64,000 bases of DNA from Patagioenas fasciata (lineage: Eukaryota > Chordata > Aves > Columbiformes > Columbidae), in contig NC_092520.1 of assembly GCF_037038585.1 (NCBI RefSeq), positions 194,687,604-194,751,603 on the forward strand. Direction: 5' to 3'. The translations under genes and the position numbers were made by a program. Under the pieces are notes generated by a model. That model ran no database searches and was not told where the DNA came from. It saw only the letters and a program-made list of their open reading frames with translations. Below, one piece after another: positions 13,760-24,268 of this stretch (the first letter of the stretch is position 1; the number at the start of each line of letters is the position of its first letter).

Positions 13760-16700
13760 CTGGAGAAAAAAAAAAATAGCCAGGACAATGTAAAGTGACC
13801 AGATCTTCAAGGAAAGTTTGACATGTTTATAATTTTAGTTTCTGCATATCTAAACCAACATTCTCAGAATGTTCATAATAGTCCCAGCATTGCATGGAGG
13901 GGAAAAGAATGGAGTTTTGCTGGGATGCCTATTTTTTCAGAGCACGACTTCATGGCCAGGTGTAGACATCTGCACACACGCATTTTTGTCCACTCATCTG
14001 GAACCACATAATGGCATTAGCACAGTGTTCAGTGTAAAGTAAGATATCTGTCCTCTTAGTGAGGCTTATTAGCTCAGGCTTAACACTGTTCTGCAGGGGA
14101 AGTGTGGCTCAGAGTTCAGTTACAGTGGATACATACCTTTTGTACCCAGACCTGTAGATTTACCCACAGGCAATGTGCCCTACATACTGGGTTCCTAGCA
14201 TCAGGATTTTATATTTCTGTTCTTTGGAAGGAAATCAAACTTTGCTTTTCAGATAAGTTTGCTGTAACTTTTATATCTTGCCAAGACAAAGAACATGTCT
14301 TCTCCATCACTGGAATTCAAGTCATTTCACATACTGACTACTTAAAACCTACATACATATGTGTCAGGCAATATAATTTGTGTTCATCTGTAACAGGTTT
14401 TATTAGTCTTCAGCTCACACACTGTCACTAAATCTCAACATTCCCATTTGAATCTTAATATCCTAACATCTTAGGATGTTCATTGGAAAGCATACAATAT
14501 CTTGATTCAGCACTTAGGCAGCCTGTGATCTGAGGACTAGAAAGCGATGTTGAATCTGTTCTAATAAAAAGGAAAGATGTGGGAAAATGCGCGATATAAG
14601 GAATTTACTTATTGTACTTGACTAATAAAAATATAAAACATTTGGCTGACTAACTAAAAAGTGGTCTGAACTTTGAACTTTTTAACTCATGGCTTTAGCT
14701 GAATCTCAGTATAAAAGGCAGTTCCCCAGAAACAAGGTGCATTTTTCTTTGAGGATATGGCAGGTTCTAGGCATAAGGAAACCAGCCCTTGATAAAGTTC
14801 AGTGGGAACATCTGTTCAAAGAACCTTCTTGGAAAGTGGCCCAGACATTTGGACAAAGTTCAGTGTCCAGCTGCTGCAGTGCAGAATAACATAGGAGAAA
14901 ATGTTAGGAGACAGAAGCAAACCTGGCTAATGCATTCCACATCTCTTTGGACTCCCAAGCTTACAAATAAGTGGAATTATTTAGTATGGATGATAATGAA
15001 CACTTTTAAATGCAGGGAACAGAACTAAGGATCTAACTTTAACTGGGCTGGTTTTCCATGTAGATAAAAAAATATTCTGACTCATTAAAAGCTGAGAGAA
15101 CATGGAACATAAAATATGATTATGTACTTCGGCTTGCTCCAATTGAGATATACAGGATTGAAAATGTCACCTTTTGCAGAAATTGCCCAAATTGTGTTGA
15201 AAGAAATTGAGACCCTTATTTCAGACAATAGTTAACAAATAAATCAGAATTTTCCATGTAGTAAACACAGGAAGTATGTGTATGCAAATATTATGATGAA
15301 GGCAGACTTTAATATTGCACAAAAATAACTTGCAGTGCAACTAAGAACTTTTGCTTTCAAGATGTAAATTGCCTAAGCTTTCTTCACAAGAGGGAGGAAG
15401 TGGTGATGAAGGAGGATATAAAATAAAAATCTTGATAGAAGATTGTTTAGTCACTAGGCTACTGTGTTACACTGTTACTAAGGAGAAGGCAATTATACAC
15501 ACAGGATACTTTAATTGAAATCTGTATTTTTGTAGCAGGGCAGGATGCTGATTTAGGTCAGGCTGGTGTAAAGTGAATCACTGCTAAATTTTTATCATGC
15601 TTTAGGTACATCTGCTAACTTTCTAAGGAGTTATCTGCCAGAAAAATCATGAGCTGGCCTTTTTGTTAACTTTGGTTAATTTAATATAATGATTTGTGGT
15701 TTCCTGCAAATGAAAGCTACAATATATGATGTTCTGCTCCCCAGAAAGACCTAGTATAAAAGGATTTAGCAGAAAAACATGAACAGAATTCTTCCACAAA
15801 ACTGCTTTATCCAAAGCTCCCTCCCCTGTTTCTATTCACTACACAGAAGTCCTTATCCACACCACCCCACTCACCCACCGCCATTATGTGAAGTCCCAGC
15901 CAGAACACCCCATGGAAATGTGAACTCCAAGCCTTTATTGTCCCAGGCACATGCCTGTCCTCCTGTCAAGCCTGCAGAGCTAGGGAAGGGGCTTCCACTT
16001 CGTGATTGTGTCCCAGCATCTTGTAGTCTTGTAGCCAGGATGAATCCTAGTGGCAGATGAGTGTCTGGATTTTGGTTATTTGACTTTCCTGAACGGAACC
16101 TTTGCACTGTCCTCCCTCCTTCTCCCACCCCTAATCTCTCTCTGGGGAGCTGACCATCTCTTAGCTACCATATTACTTCTTGAGGCCCCTTCTCAGTACT
16201 TTTCAGACTAGTTCAATATCTTTTGGACAACACGTATGGGAAAAGGCCTAATAATGAAAAGCATAGTTAAAATGCCTCAGTAGCCTTTATTTTATTTATG
16301 CCACTATTTGGGGTCCAGAGTCGATAACAGTCAAAATACAACCATAATTTATTTTCTTTTCCTTCTCACAGGACTTAAGAAGAACAAAATTACAATCAGT
16401 TTGTTATACAATTAATATGTGCTTATATTATAGCAGTAATGACAGCTCTATGATTAAGCCTCCCTTTTAGCAAGCCATATCAACACATACTCTGAATCAT
16501 CCTGCAAAATCTAAGTTAAAATAAGCTCATACTGATGAAACAGGCTGCTGGAACTGGTTTTACCTAAGAAGTCAGGCAGTTTAAAAGGAAACAGCAGCAG
16601 TTCAATGGTCAGGGATTCAGGTAAAAATGCATTATCCACTGCTACATAATAAATATTTTGCATCTCCTTAATCCTGACAGTCATCAGAAATAAATAACAT

Positions 16701-19700
16701 GTTGTGGCCGGCTGCTGACAGACCTTGCCCTCCTGTATTTCAGGCTGGCTAGATGTGAGTCAGTTCAGATCATAAAATCATATGAACACATCATGGAATC
16801 ACTGAGCCTGAGCCAGGCAAAGTGCACTTCTACAGGATGCTTGGATTCAACTGTATCTTCTGGGGTACACATGTCTAGACTAATTTTTTGGTGATTTGTT
16901 GAGGAGTTACAGAAAACTACGGCTAGCTCTGGTTCAAATGACTCTTGGAAACATGAAGACTAATGGCCCAAAGTTATCTTATTTTGCCTGCTGTTGACCA
17001 GATCTTATGAAACACATTGAAATTTCTCCTGGTTTCCATTAAAAAAGGAGGCAAAATTCAGCCAAGAATGTCCCAAAAAACTAACAGATCTCAAGAAACA
17101 CATTTGCAAACCCACACTAACATCTGGATTGTAACAAAAGAGAAATATAGTAAATTTATCCAAATGCCAGGCTTTGTTAAAGACATTTCTTGTAACTGTA
17201 AACAGAGTTACTTGTTTGATAGACAGCATCTGCTACAATTTGACAAACTTTGAATGTAAGTTCCCCAGTTTCCCACTTCCTGGATGGTTTCACAACTTGA
17301 TGGCAACCTCGATTTGGTTTTTATTCTCATTGTCTTGCTGTATTTGTATACACAAGTTGAATCCGTTACACATTCAGAAGAACTATCTCCTGGGGCATCC
17401 AGCAGTAGTCCATTTTGCCTTGTTTTTGTTCTCCAATTAAGCCTGTAATCCTATGAGTGAATGATTCTAATATAATTAACCAGAATTGCATGCATTGAAA
17501 TCACTTCTGTGGACAAATGGTAACACAGTTGTGTTAAAGATCATCCACAGAACAGCTCAGTCCAGCTACAGCTGTTATAAATGAGGGGGAAGGAGATCTG
17601 TATTTTGAGAGGAAACTTTATAAATTCTAAATCTGCAGATTGTCTGCTCACTATTGGCAGTATACTGGGCTGGCACCCAAAACCAGAGAAATGTTTTCAA
17701 TTACTGTCAGTGCCATTGTAAGAATAGTAAGCAGCTGATAAAGGCCTTTTGATCTGTTTCTTCCAAGCCTACTATTAACTGCCGTTTGTTCTTCAGCCTA
17801 TGTAATTTGAATGTATAAATCCAATACATTTTAAAGATTAATCATCCTAGAGAGAAAGAAAAATGGTTATAATGGTCATAAAATATTCTACTATTCTAAA
17901 AAAACACTGGGAAAAATGTACTAGCAATCTTGACTGCTCTACTCTGCTTCCTTGTGCTGTAACAGCACTTGGTCATGCAGGCTGGGGTAACTCTCCACTC
18001 TGTAAGTTGGATGAATGCAAGAGGAAAGGATTATTTTTGTGTTGTGCAGGTTAAATAAGGAAAGTTATAGCTTTTTAATAATCCAAAGCCTAATTAAAAT
18101 GAAGCTGTACAATCAGACTTCTCAATAGTGAACATCATACAGATCTCACTGCCACAAGCCCCTACACAGAATACATTCTGGATGTTGGAGAGGAATAGAC
18201 CTGTATCATACACATATTGTGACATCTAAACTGTTCTTATTTTGTTCACCAACATCTTTGAATCTCATTCTTCAAATCCAAGATGCGTTTTCACAAATAA
18301 TTTCTTTTTAGGAGAAAAATTAATATTATAGTATAATATTTATATTTTATAGTTATTATTATTATAATAAGTCCCTTTTCTAAAATGAATGAATTACTGA
18401 GGTGATGGCAACATCACCACTGACAACTGATGCTTTGAAGCACTGCTGCAACTTACAAACTGCTTTTAGTACTTTGAATAAGGAAGGACATATGCTAGGA
18501 AGCATACTGACACTGTTTTCTTCTCATTTGGGTTCAAGTGCATAATCTGGGATTACATATTATGTGGAGGCTACGATTGCATTTCATAGTGCGCATCAAC
18601 ATCAGGAGGTAATTTAATTTATAAAAAACCCTTTGAAGAAGAAGAGAAAATACACCAGAAAAATGTGCAGATTGGAAATAGATTTGATGTTTTGCTTTTG
18701 CGCATGTGTTTACCCCAGGATGATTCAGTACCTGTTTTCATTTTTTTTTTTTTTTGATACTACCATAACAATGACATTATGTTACTATTCCAGTTACTCT
18801 GTTTGTGTGACCTGAATTTGAAATTAATGCAAGTGAATTTCAAATCACACTGTAAGAATATGTACAACTGATCAAGACATTCCAAACTGCATAGAAATTA
18901 TGAAATATTATATTGATAGACTTTCAAAAAGTGGATCCTTCCTAACATGGATTTAGTATTTTAGGTCCTTATAACTAACTCAAATTGCAAAGCAAGATGG
19001 AGATTCAAAATCTTCTCATAAACATGATGAAAAGAAACAACATTTTTCCTGCTTTCTTCTATTAAAGACAATTAGATTGTTAAAAAAAAAGTAGGCGGTT
19101 CTTGAAGAGATAGATCACTGGTGTCAGTAACATTTCTAAAATCTCAGTTGAAAGTGTTGACCTGAAGGATATTGTGTCCAAGGTTCAGACTCAACAGCTA
19201 CTCAGAGACTGGTACTTGTCTGAGTACCAAGGCAAGCTGTTTGTTTAACATTACTAAACATTACTAAAAATTGCTGCACATTGGAGTTATTGGCAGCTAT
19301 CTGTTAGAAACTGGTAGCAGGCCTCTTTGGCAAGTAATGCTTTTCAGTGATTGTCAAAGTAGATTAAAAAGAAATTTTGTCAGAACTTTTCTCAATGGTC
19401 CTTATGAAAATGCAAACAAATACATTATTTACCAAATGTCTTTAATACTTAGCAGTTTCCATTAAAAAGTAACATTTCTGCCTTTCTGTCTGGAAACCTG
19501 GTGATAACTGATATCCCAATACCATGATTAAAATGTCTGAGCTGTTTCAGTCTGGTAGTACATTTGGTCTGAGTAGTGCATATATGTGTGGATATTTACT
19601 TGCAGTCCTGTTGAAGTCCACCAATGGATGTAGACTAAAGAGATGGTTTAAATGGCTCTTGAAGGATGGCTTCTTCTGGACAGTGCTCACATCCTGAATG

Positions 19701-19916
19701 CAGAATAAGAACCTTTACAGGAATATATGGTAATATATTTGACAGGTTAAATTACTTATTTTTTTGTGTTTCTTACTTAGCCCTGCCAAAATGGAATTAT
19801 TGAAGTTGATATAAACATTTACAGAAGAACTGTCTGTCATTAATTTGCGAAATTAATCTAAAGAACTTTAAAAATGGCATGAATTTTGTGTACCATCGTT
19901 TCCTTGTGCAGAAAGG

Positions 19917-19917
<1 letters not shown>

Positions 19918-19958
<41 letters not shown>
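19918..19958 (+). repeat. (ATA)n microsatellite
   Basis: About 41 bp of uninterrupted ATA trinucleotide, roughly 13-14 copies. The length and purity suggest a polymorphic marker. Confidence 0.95.
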
Positions 19959-22018
19959 TTGAACACAATTAGTTCATAAACAGAAAGCAATAAAAAGGTT
20001 TCATTTTCTTTATTATTCTTAATTGAATTGAATATTCTTAATTGAATAAGATTTTATGTGAAGCAAAAGAGGAATCCAGATGACAAGCTTGCATGAGGAT
20101 AGTCCTGCTTCTTACAGTGTGGTATACTGTTGTTTCAGTTTTACTAGACACATATTACTCCTGCTTTCTTCTCAAGTGGCACTGCCAAGAGAAAACACCA
20201 TTTATACCTATCACACCATTTGTCTCTTAATCAACTTAGTCCTACTTGCTCATCGCGTATTGCTTTGCTGATTTAATAGTGGTGGGAGAGAAGGAAGTAA
20301 TCAACGACGGTATTGAAACTGCTCATAGAGACCACTAGAAGCTCCTTGTGTTGGTGGATAGTATGCTCATGGAGCCAACACCTGCCTGGTCTTTTGATTT
20401 AAGGCTTAAGTCATGATACAGAAGAGAAAGACAACATATTTATCTCACTGACTTCATGTTTAAAATGCCAGAGGGACTGTGTGATAGGCTGGTATGTACA
20501 CAACATGTGAGTTTCAAATAGCTCAGAAGGCTTTTAGGCTTTTTTTTTTTCTTTTCTTTTTCTTCTAATTCAGTTTACAGGTTTTAATTTCCTTTAAATC
20601 ATATCTGTAGAAAGCCTGTTAAGCCTGTTAAGATTGTAAGGCTTTAAAATGTTCTAAAGAAATCTCTTGCAGTTCCAAGTAATTTGAAAATACTATGCAG
20701 GAAAAAGATTTCCAGAAAGAAAGGAAAATTTCCAAATAAACATCAAGTTAACCTGATGAATAATTGGATATTCATGTTCTGCCTGAATTTTCCCAATTTC
20801 CCTCTTCCAACTCTGATTTGAGAGCAATAAAGAATATTATAATCAGAAACTTTCTTTCAATATCTTGTCTAAAGCAGTAGAAATAGAACAGAACAGAAGC
20901 CATAGAAGTCCTGCAATATGTGCAGGATTTTCAGATGGGTTAAAGCATGTTGAGCCTCCAGATTGTAAGTTAAGCTTTTGGCAAAGAGTGTGTCTAGCAT
21001 CTCCCACTCCTTTTCAGTTGATAATATAACTTACAGAAGCCAAACTCAAACAGCAGAAGTGACTTCTCCATGGAGAAAGAGTAGATGAGTATCATTTACA
21101 GGACATGTTGTTTTTCACTGAGGACCTCTGAAAATCAAAATTGAAATCTAAGAGGAAAGTTACAAATTAAGTCATGCCACACTTTGACAGATGGCAAAAA
21201 CAGTTATTCCATAGAAAAAACAGGTTAGTTATAACGTTTACAATGAACATTGGTTACTTGGTATCTGACACTAGCACTGTTGAAGATAATTGTTTAAGTG
21301 AGAAAAGTACAACTCAGTGTAAAACCGACTGCTGCTCCACTCAGCAAAAGTTTTTGGTTCCATTAGAAAAAGAGTCCTTACAGTGTGGTCTCAAACAATT
21401 AGTGTTTGATTACGACAGTTCCATGCATGGGAACTACTTAGGCTATGAGAGGCCTTGTCAAAACAAACAATTCATACCATACAGTTTTCACTCATGAGTA
21501 TTTATGTCTATAGGAAACTTAACCTCATATAAGATGTTTTCTAAAATAGAAATGCAGTTGTGTATTAGCAAGACTAGATGGAAGTGAGAAAGGAAGCATT
21601 ATGTATTCTTTTCTGATACCAGATGATTTGATTAAGTTAATTTTCAAAGGCAAAACTACTGATCTTGTCAATGGGAGCTTTACTTTAACAGTTTCAACAT
21701 TTAATTTTTAGCAAAATCTACCTAATACAGAGTATCTGGAATCAATAATTTCCTTTCTTTTCTAGATGTGTATTAGGTAAGTCAAATGAGATACAAACCT
21801 GAACAAAGAACTGCAGGATTTAGCTTAACTAAAATTAACCTGAGGAAAGTTACTAGGAGTAATAGTAACATTTCCTTAATATTCCCCAATTTATCATATA
21901 GCCATGAAACTCTCAAAGCGATACCTTTATCTTCTCTTTCCTTCTACTCATGTGATACAATTAACCTTCTTCATTTTCTCTTCAATATGCTATTTTCTTC
22001 ATCCTCATGTTTAGCTTT

Positions 22019-22516
22019 ATAGAATCATTTCGGTTGGAAGAGACCCTCAGGATCATCTAGTCCAACCATAACCTAATTCTGGCACTAAACCATGTCCCTG
22101 AGAACTTAATCTATAGGTCTTTTAAACACCTTCAGGGATGGTGACTCCACCAGTTCCCTGGGCAGCCTGTTTCAATGCTTGACAACCCTTTCTGTTAAGT
22201 TTTTCCTGATATCCAATCTAAGCTTACCCAGCACAGCTTGAGGCCATTTCCTCTTGTCCTATCACTTGCTACTTGGGACAAGAGACCAACACCCTCCTTT
22301 CAGGTAGCTGTAAACAGCGATAAGGTCTCTCCTCAGCCTCCTTTTCTCCAGGCTAAACAGCCCCAGTTCCTTCAGCTGCTTCTCATGAGATTTGTGCTCC
22401 AGACCCCTCACCAGTTTCATCACCCTCCTCTGCACTCTCTCTAGTACCTCAATGTCTTTGTTATGATGAAGGGCCCAAAACTGAACACAATATTCAAGGT
22501 GAGGCCTCACCAGAGG
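22019..22516 (-). mobile_element. old CR1 LINE, 3' part (first half of a split element)
   Basis: Reading the minus strand from 22516 down to 22019 gives the end of a CR1 ORF2 followed by its 3' end. The frame at 22519-22262 contains [13 protein letters not shown] and [13 protein letters not shown], matching the same stretch of the young CR1 (about 26,715-26,920). The low-coordinate end, AGAATCATTTCGGTTGG on the plus strand, is the typical CR1 3' terminus. Homology stops near 22516, where the young CR1 begins, and resumes at 27258 with the preceding part of the same ORF2. The two pieces are therefore one element cut in two. Decay (frameshifts, substitutions) shows it is clearly older than the insert. 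Confidence 0.93.
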
Positions 22517-22754
22517 CATTGAGTCAGCTGATCGGAGCCAGCGCAGCGAGAGCCAGAGCCGGCGAGGTTCAGTCGACTACGAGGTTTAGCCGAGATTAGA
22601 AAGCCCAGAGGGAAACGTACAGGGACAGCGTGACTCCCGGCGGTCCCGATCCCCTCGAAGCCCCGGTAGCCATTGCGAGAGGGCGGCTGACGTGGCGGGG
22701 GGCGTTCCCACGGTGGCGGCGGGAGGTTTAAAAGCGGCTGAAACTCGAGACTAG
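22517..22754 (+). repeat. CR1 5' monomer 1 (238 bp)
   Basis: First copy of a direct repeat beginning CATTGAGTCAGCTGATCGG. The second copy starts exactly 238 bp later at 22755. This unit is complete and ends with a 33-bp segment (22722-22754) that includes a TTTAAAAG TATA-like box at 22728-22735. It is CpG-rich. The structure resembles the promoter monomers of rodent L1 elements, and promoter activity is an inference from that analogy. Confidence 0.92.
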
Positions 22755-22959
22755 CATTGAGTCAGCTGATCGGAGCCAGCGCAGCGAGAGCCAGAGCCTG
22801 CGAGGTTCAGTCGACTACGAGGTTTAGCCGAGATTAGAAAGCCCAGAGGGAAACGTACAGGGACAGCGTGACTCCCGGCGGTCCCGATCCCCTCGAAGCC
22901 CCGGTAGCCATTGCGAGAGAGCGGCTGACGTGACGGGGGGCGTTCCCACGGTGGCGGCG
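22755..22959 (+). repeat. CR1 5' monomer 2 (205 bp, incomplete)
   Basis: Direct repeat of monomer 1 over 205 bp with only three mismatches that I can count. Homology stops at GTGGCGGCG (22959). The 33-bp tail of monomer 1 is replaced by unique leader sequence containing CCTTAAAAAACC. Near-identity of the copies implies recent duplication or homogenisation. Confidence 0.92.
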
Positions 22960-23000
22960 ACCACACCTCCTCCTCTTGCCTTAAAAAACCTTTGGGAGAG

Positions 23001-23016
23001 CAGCGACTAGTCGCTG
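23001..23016. repeat. 16-bp perfect palindrome in the CR1 leader
   Basis: CAGCGACTAGTCGCTG equals its own reverse complement. It lies in the unique part of the leader just after monomer 2 and could be a dimeric factor-binding site or a short hairpin in RNA. Confidence 0.85.
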
Positions 23017-23042
23017 CCCACCAGGTGCAGAAAGGAGCAACT

Positions 23043-23079
23043 AGCTAGCGCAGCGGGTGTGGCAGCTAGCGCAGCGGGT
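23043..23079 (+). repeat. 16-bp direct repeat, 21-bp period
   Basis: AGCTAGCGCAGCGGGT occurs at 23043-23058 and again at 23064-23079, separated by GTGGC. It sits 60-95 bp upstream of the ORF1 start codon and is of unknown role. Confidence 0.85.
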
Positions 23080-23137
23080 TGCAGAGAGCACTTGTTTTTC
23101 ATTCCCACCGACTTATTGCCAGCGTCCCAGACCGCTG

Positions 23138-24268
23138 ATGACCATGGTCGCCTCCAGAAGGAGAGCATGTCTCAAAAAGACTGTGGCAACGCAGACTGAA
23201 GTTCTGTCCCAAACGGTGGCTGTTCAGGTCTCCGGCTGCAAGGAGTGCCAGAGCCTGCTGCTGCCGGAGGAGGGAGGCCAGCACTCCACTTGTGTGAGGT
23301 GTGAGCAGGTGCAAGATCTGCTCGACATGGTTGTGAAGCTTAAGGAGGAGGTTGAGACGCTGAGGTCCATCAGGGAGTGCGAAAGGGAGATCGACTGGTG
23401 GAGTAACACCCTTACGTGCCGGTCGGAAAGGCCCCAGGGAGGTACCCCCGAAAAGGAGATGGACCTCCTGCCCTCCCGGACAGAGGCGGAGGTCCTGAGA
23501 CAGCCCCACCCTTGTCGCTGTCGGGCAGAGGTAAATGACCTAAAAAAAGATGAGGGTTGGAAGCTTATTCCAGTTCGGCATCACAGGCAGCCCCACTCCC
23601 TGCCTGATTTGCCTCCCCAGGTGCCCCTCCGTAATAGGTTTGAGGCCCTGGATCTTGAAGAAGAGGTAGGTGAGGAGGTGGTGCCAAGCCTGCCTACAAG
23701 ATCACATAGGAAGAGGCGGTTGACTACACAACTGAAGACTACCTCTGATAAGAAAGATAGAAAGGTGATTGTAATAGGAAATTCCCTTCTGAAAGGAACA
23801 GAGGGCCCAATATGCAGGGTTGACCCTCATCTTAGGGAAGTCTGTAGTCTACCTGGAGCCCGGATCAAGGATATTGCTAGAGAGCTCCCCAGACTGGTGC
23901 AACCGACAGACTACTACCCACTGCTGGTCTTCCAGACAGATGGGGAGGAAGTTGCTTCCCGTAGTCTGAGGGGAATGAAGAATGACTTCAAGGTCTTGGG
24001 AAGGATGGTGAAAGATTCAGGGGCTCAAGTGATCTTCTCTTCACTCCTTCCCTCTTCAAGTGACGATGTGGGGTGGAATGGGAAAATTCAATCTCTAAAT
24101 GGTTGGCTCCAAGACTGGTGCTACAGGCAGGGCTTTGGATTTTTTGATAATGGCTGGTTTTATAAGACTCCAGTCCGGACAGTGTTATGCAGGAAAGGCT
24201 TATCTCGCAGAGGCAAAAGGATGCTGGGGCAGGAATTAGCTGGGCTCATTTGGAGAGCTTTAAACTAG
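23138..24268 (+). CDS. CR1 ORF1 protein (zinc-knuckle-like, coiled coil, esterase-like)
   Basis: Uninterrupted frame of 376 residues from ATG 23138. A second ATG at 23144 sits in a strong context (ACCATGG) and may be the real start (374 residues). The frame is open further upstream but has no ATG there. Order: a basic N-terminus; four cysteines spaced CX2CX14CX2C (about 34-55), resembling a zinc finger; a probable coiled coil (about 57-90); a proline/arginine-rich linker; and an SGNH/esterase-like domain from about 209 to the end. CR1-like ORF1 proteins are known to carry such esterase domains and are thought to bind RNA as part of the retrotransposition particle. The nucleophile motif reads VIGNSLL (Ser 216), with Asn where GDS is usual. 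The GTND-like block reads FQTDGEEVA, and the usual DxxH before LSRRGKR is missing (CRKGLSRRGKR). Enzymatic activity is therefore doubtful. The 3' end overlaps ORF2 by 82 bp. Confidence 0.9.
   Translation: MTMVASRRRACLKKTVATQTEVLSQTVAVQVSGCKECQSLLLPEEGGQHSTCVRCEQVQDLLDMVVKLKEEVETLRSIRECEREIDWWSNTLTCRSERPQGGTPEKEMDLLPSRTEAEVLRQPHPCRCRAEVNDLKKDEGWKLIPVRHHRQPHSLPDLPPQVPLRNRFEALDLEEEVGEEVVPSLPTRSHRKRRLTTQLKTTSDKKDRKVIVIGNSLLKGTEGPICRVDPHLREVCSLPGARIKDIARELPRLVQPTDYYPLLVFQTDGEEVASRSLRGMKNDFKVLGRMVKDSGAQVIFSSLLPSSSDDVGWNGKIQSLNGWLQDWCYRQGFGFFDNGWFYKTPVRTVLCRKGLSRRGKRMLGQELAGLIWRALN

Larger units (their letters stand above)
7556..22018. other. long non-coding stretch
   Basis: About 14.5 kb of AT-rich, CpG-poor DNA with no supported gene. 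It holds homopolymer runs, TTTG/GTTT-rich tracts (10797-10865, 11641-11725, 12826-12890), an ATA microsatellite (19918-19958) and a relatively GC-rich patch at about 15,800-16,200 that shows no convincing coding pattern. One weak exon-like block is listed separately (13536-13759). The character fits an intron or a gene-poor intergenic region. Confidence 0.5.
22517..23137 (+). promoter_or_regulatory. CR1 5' UTR and presumed internal promoter
   Basis: About 620 bp upstream of ORF1 with high GC and CpG content against an AT-rich background. No ATG occurs on the sense strand anywhere in this region, so a transcript starting in either monomer would reach the ORF1 ATG without upstream start codons. 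LINEs carry internal promoters here; activity in this copy is inferred. Confidence 0.6.

Noticed and set aside
14102..14431. 109-codon plus-strand frame
   Set aside because: The frame starts at GTG, has no domain and lies in ordinary AT-rich sequence.
15779..16128. 93- and 85-codon frames in a GC-richer patch
   Set aside because: Low-complexity proline/serine-rich translations, open on both strands because of composition, with no splice or promoter evidence.
21174..21497. 107-codon plus-strand frame
   Set aside because: It has an ATG but no recognisable domain, no CpG or codon signal and no context. Frames of this length are expected by chance in 64 kb.
23057..23137. Upstream extension of ORF1 by 27 codons
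   Set aside because: The extension starts at GTG with no ATG. The ATGs at 23138 and 23144, the latter in an ACCATGG context, are better starts.
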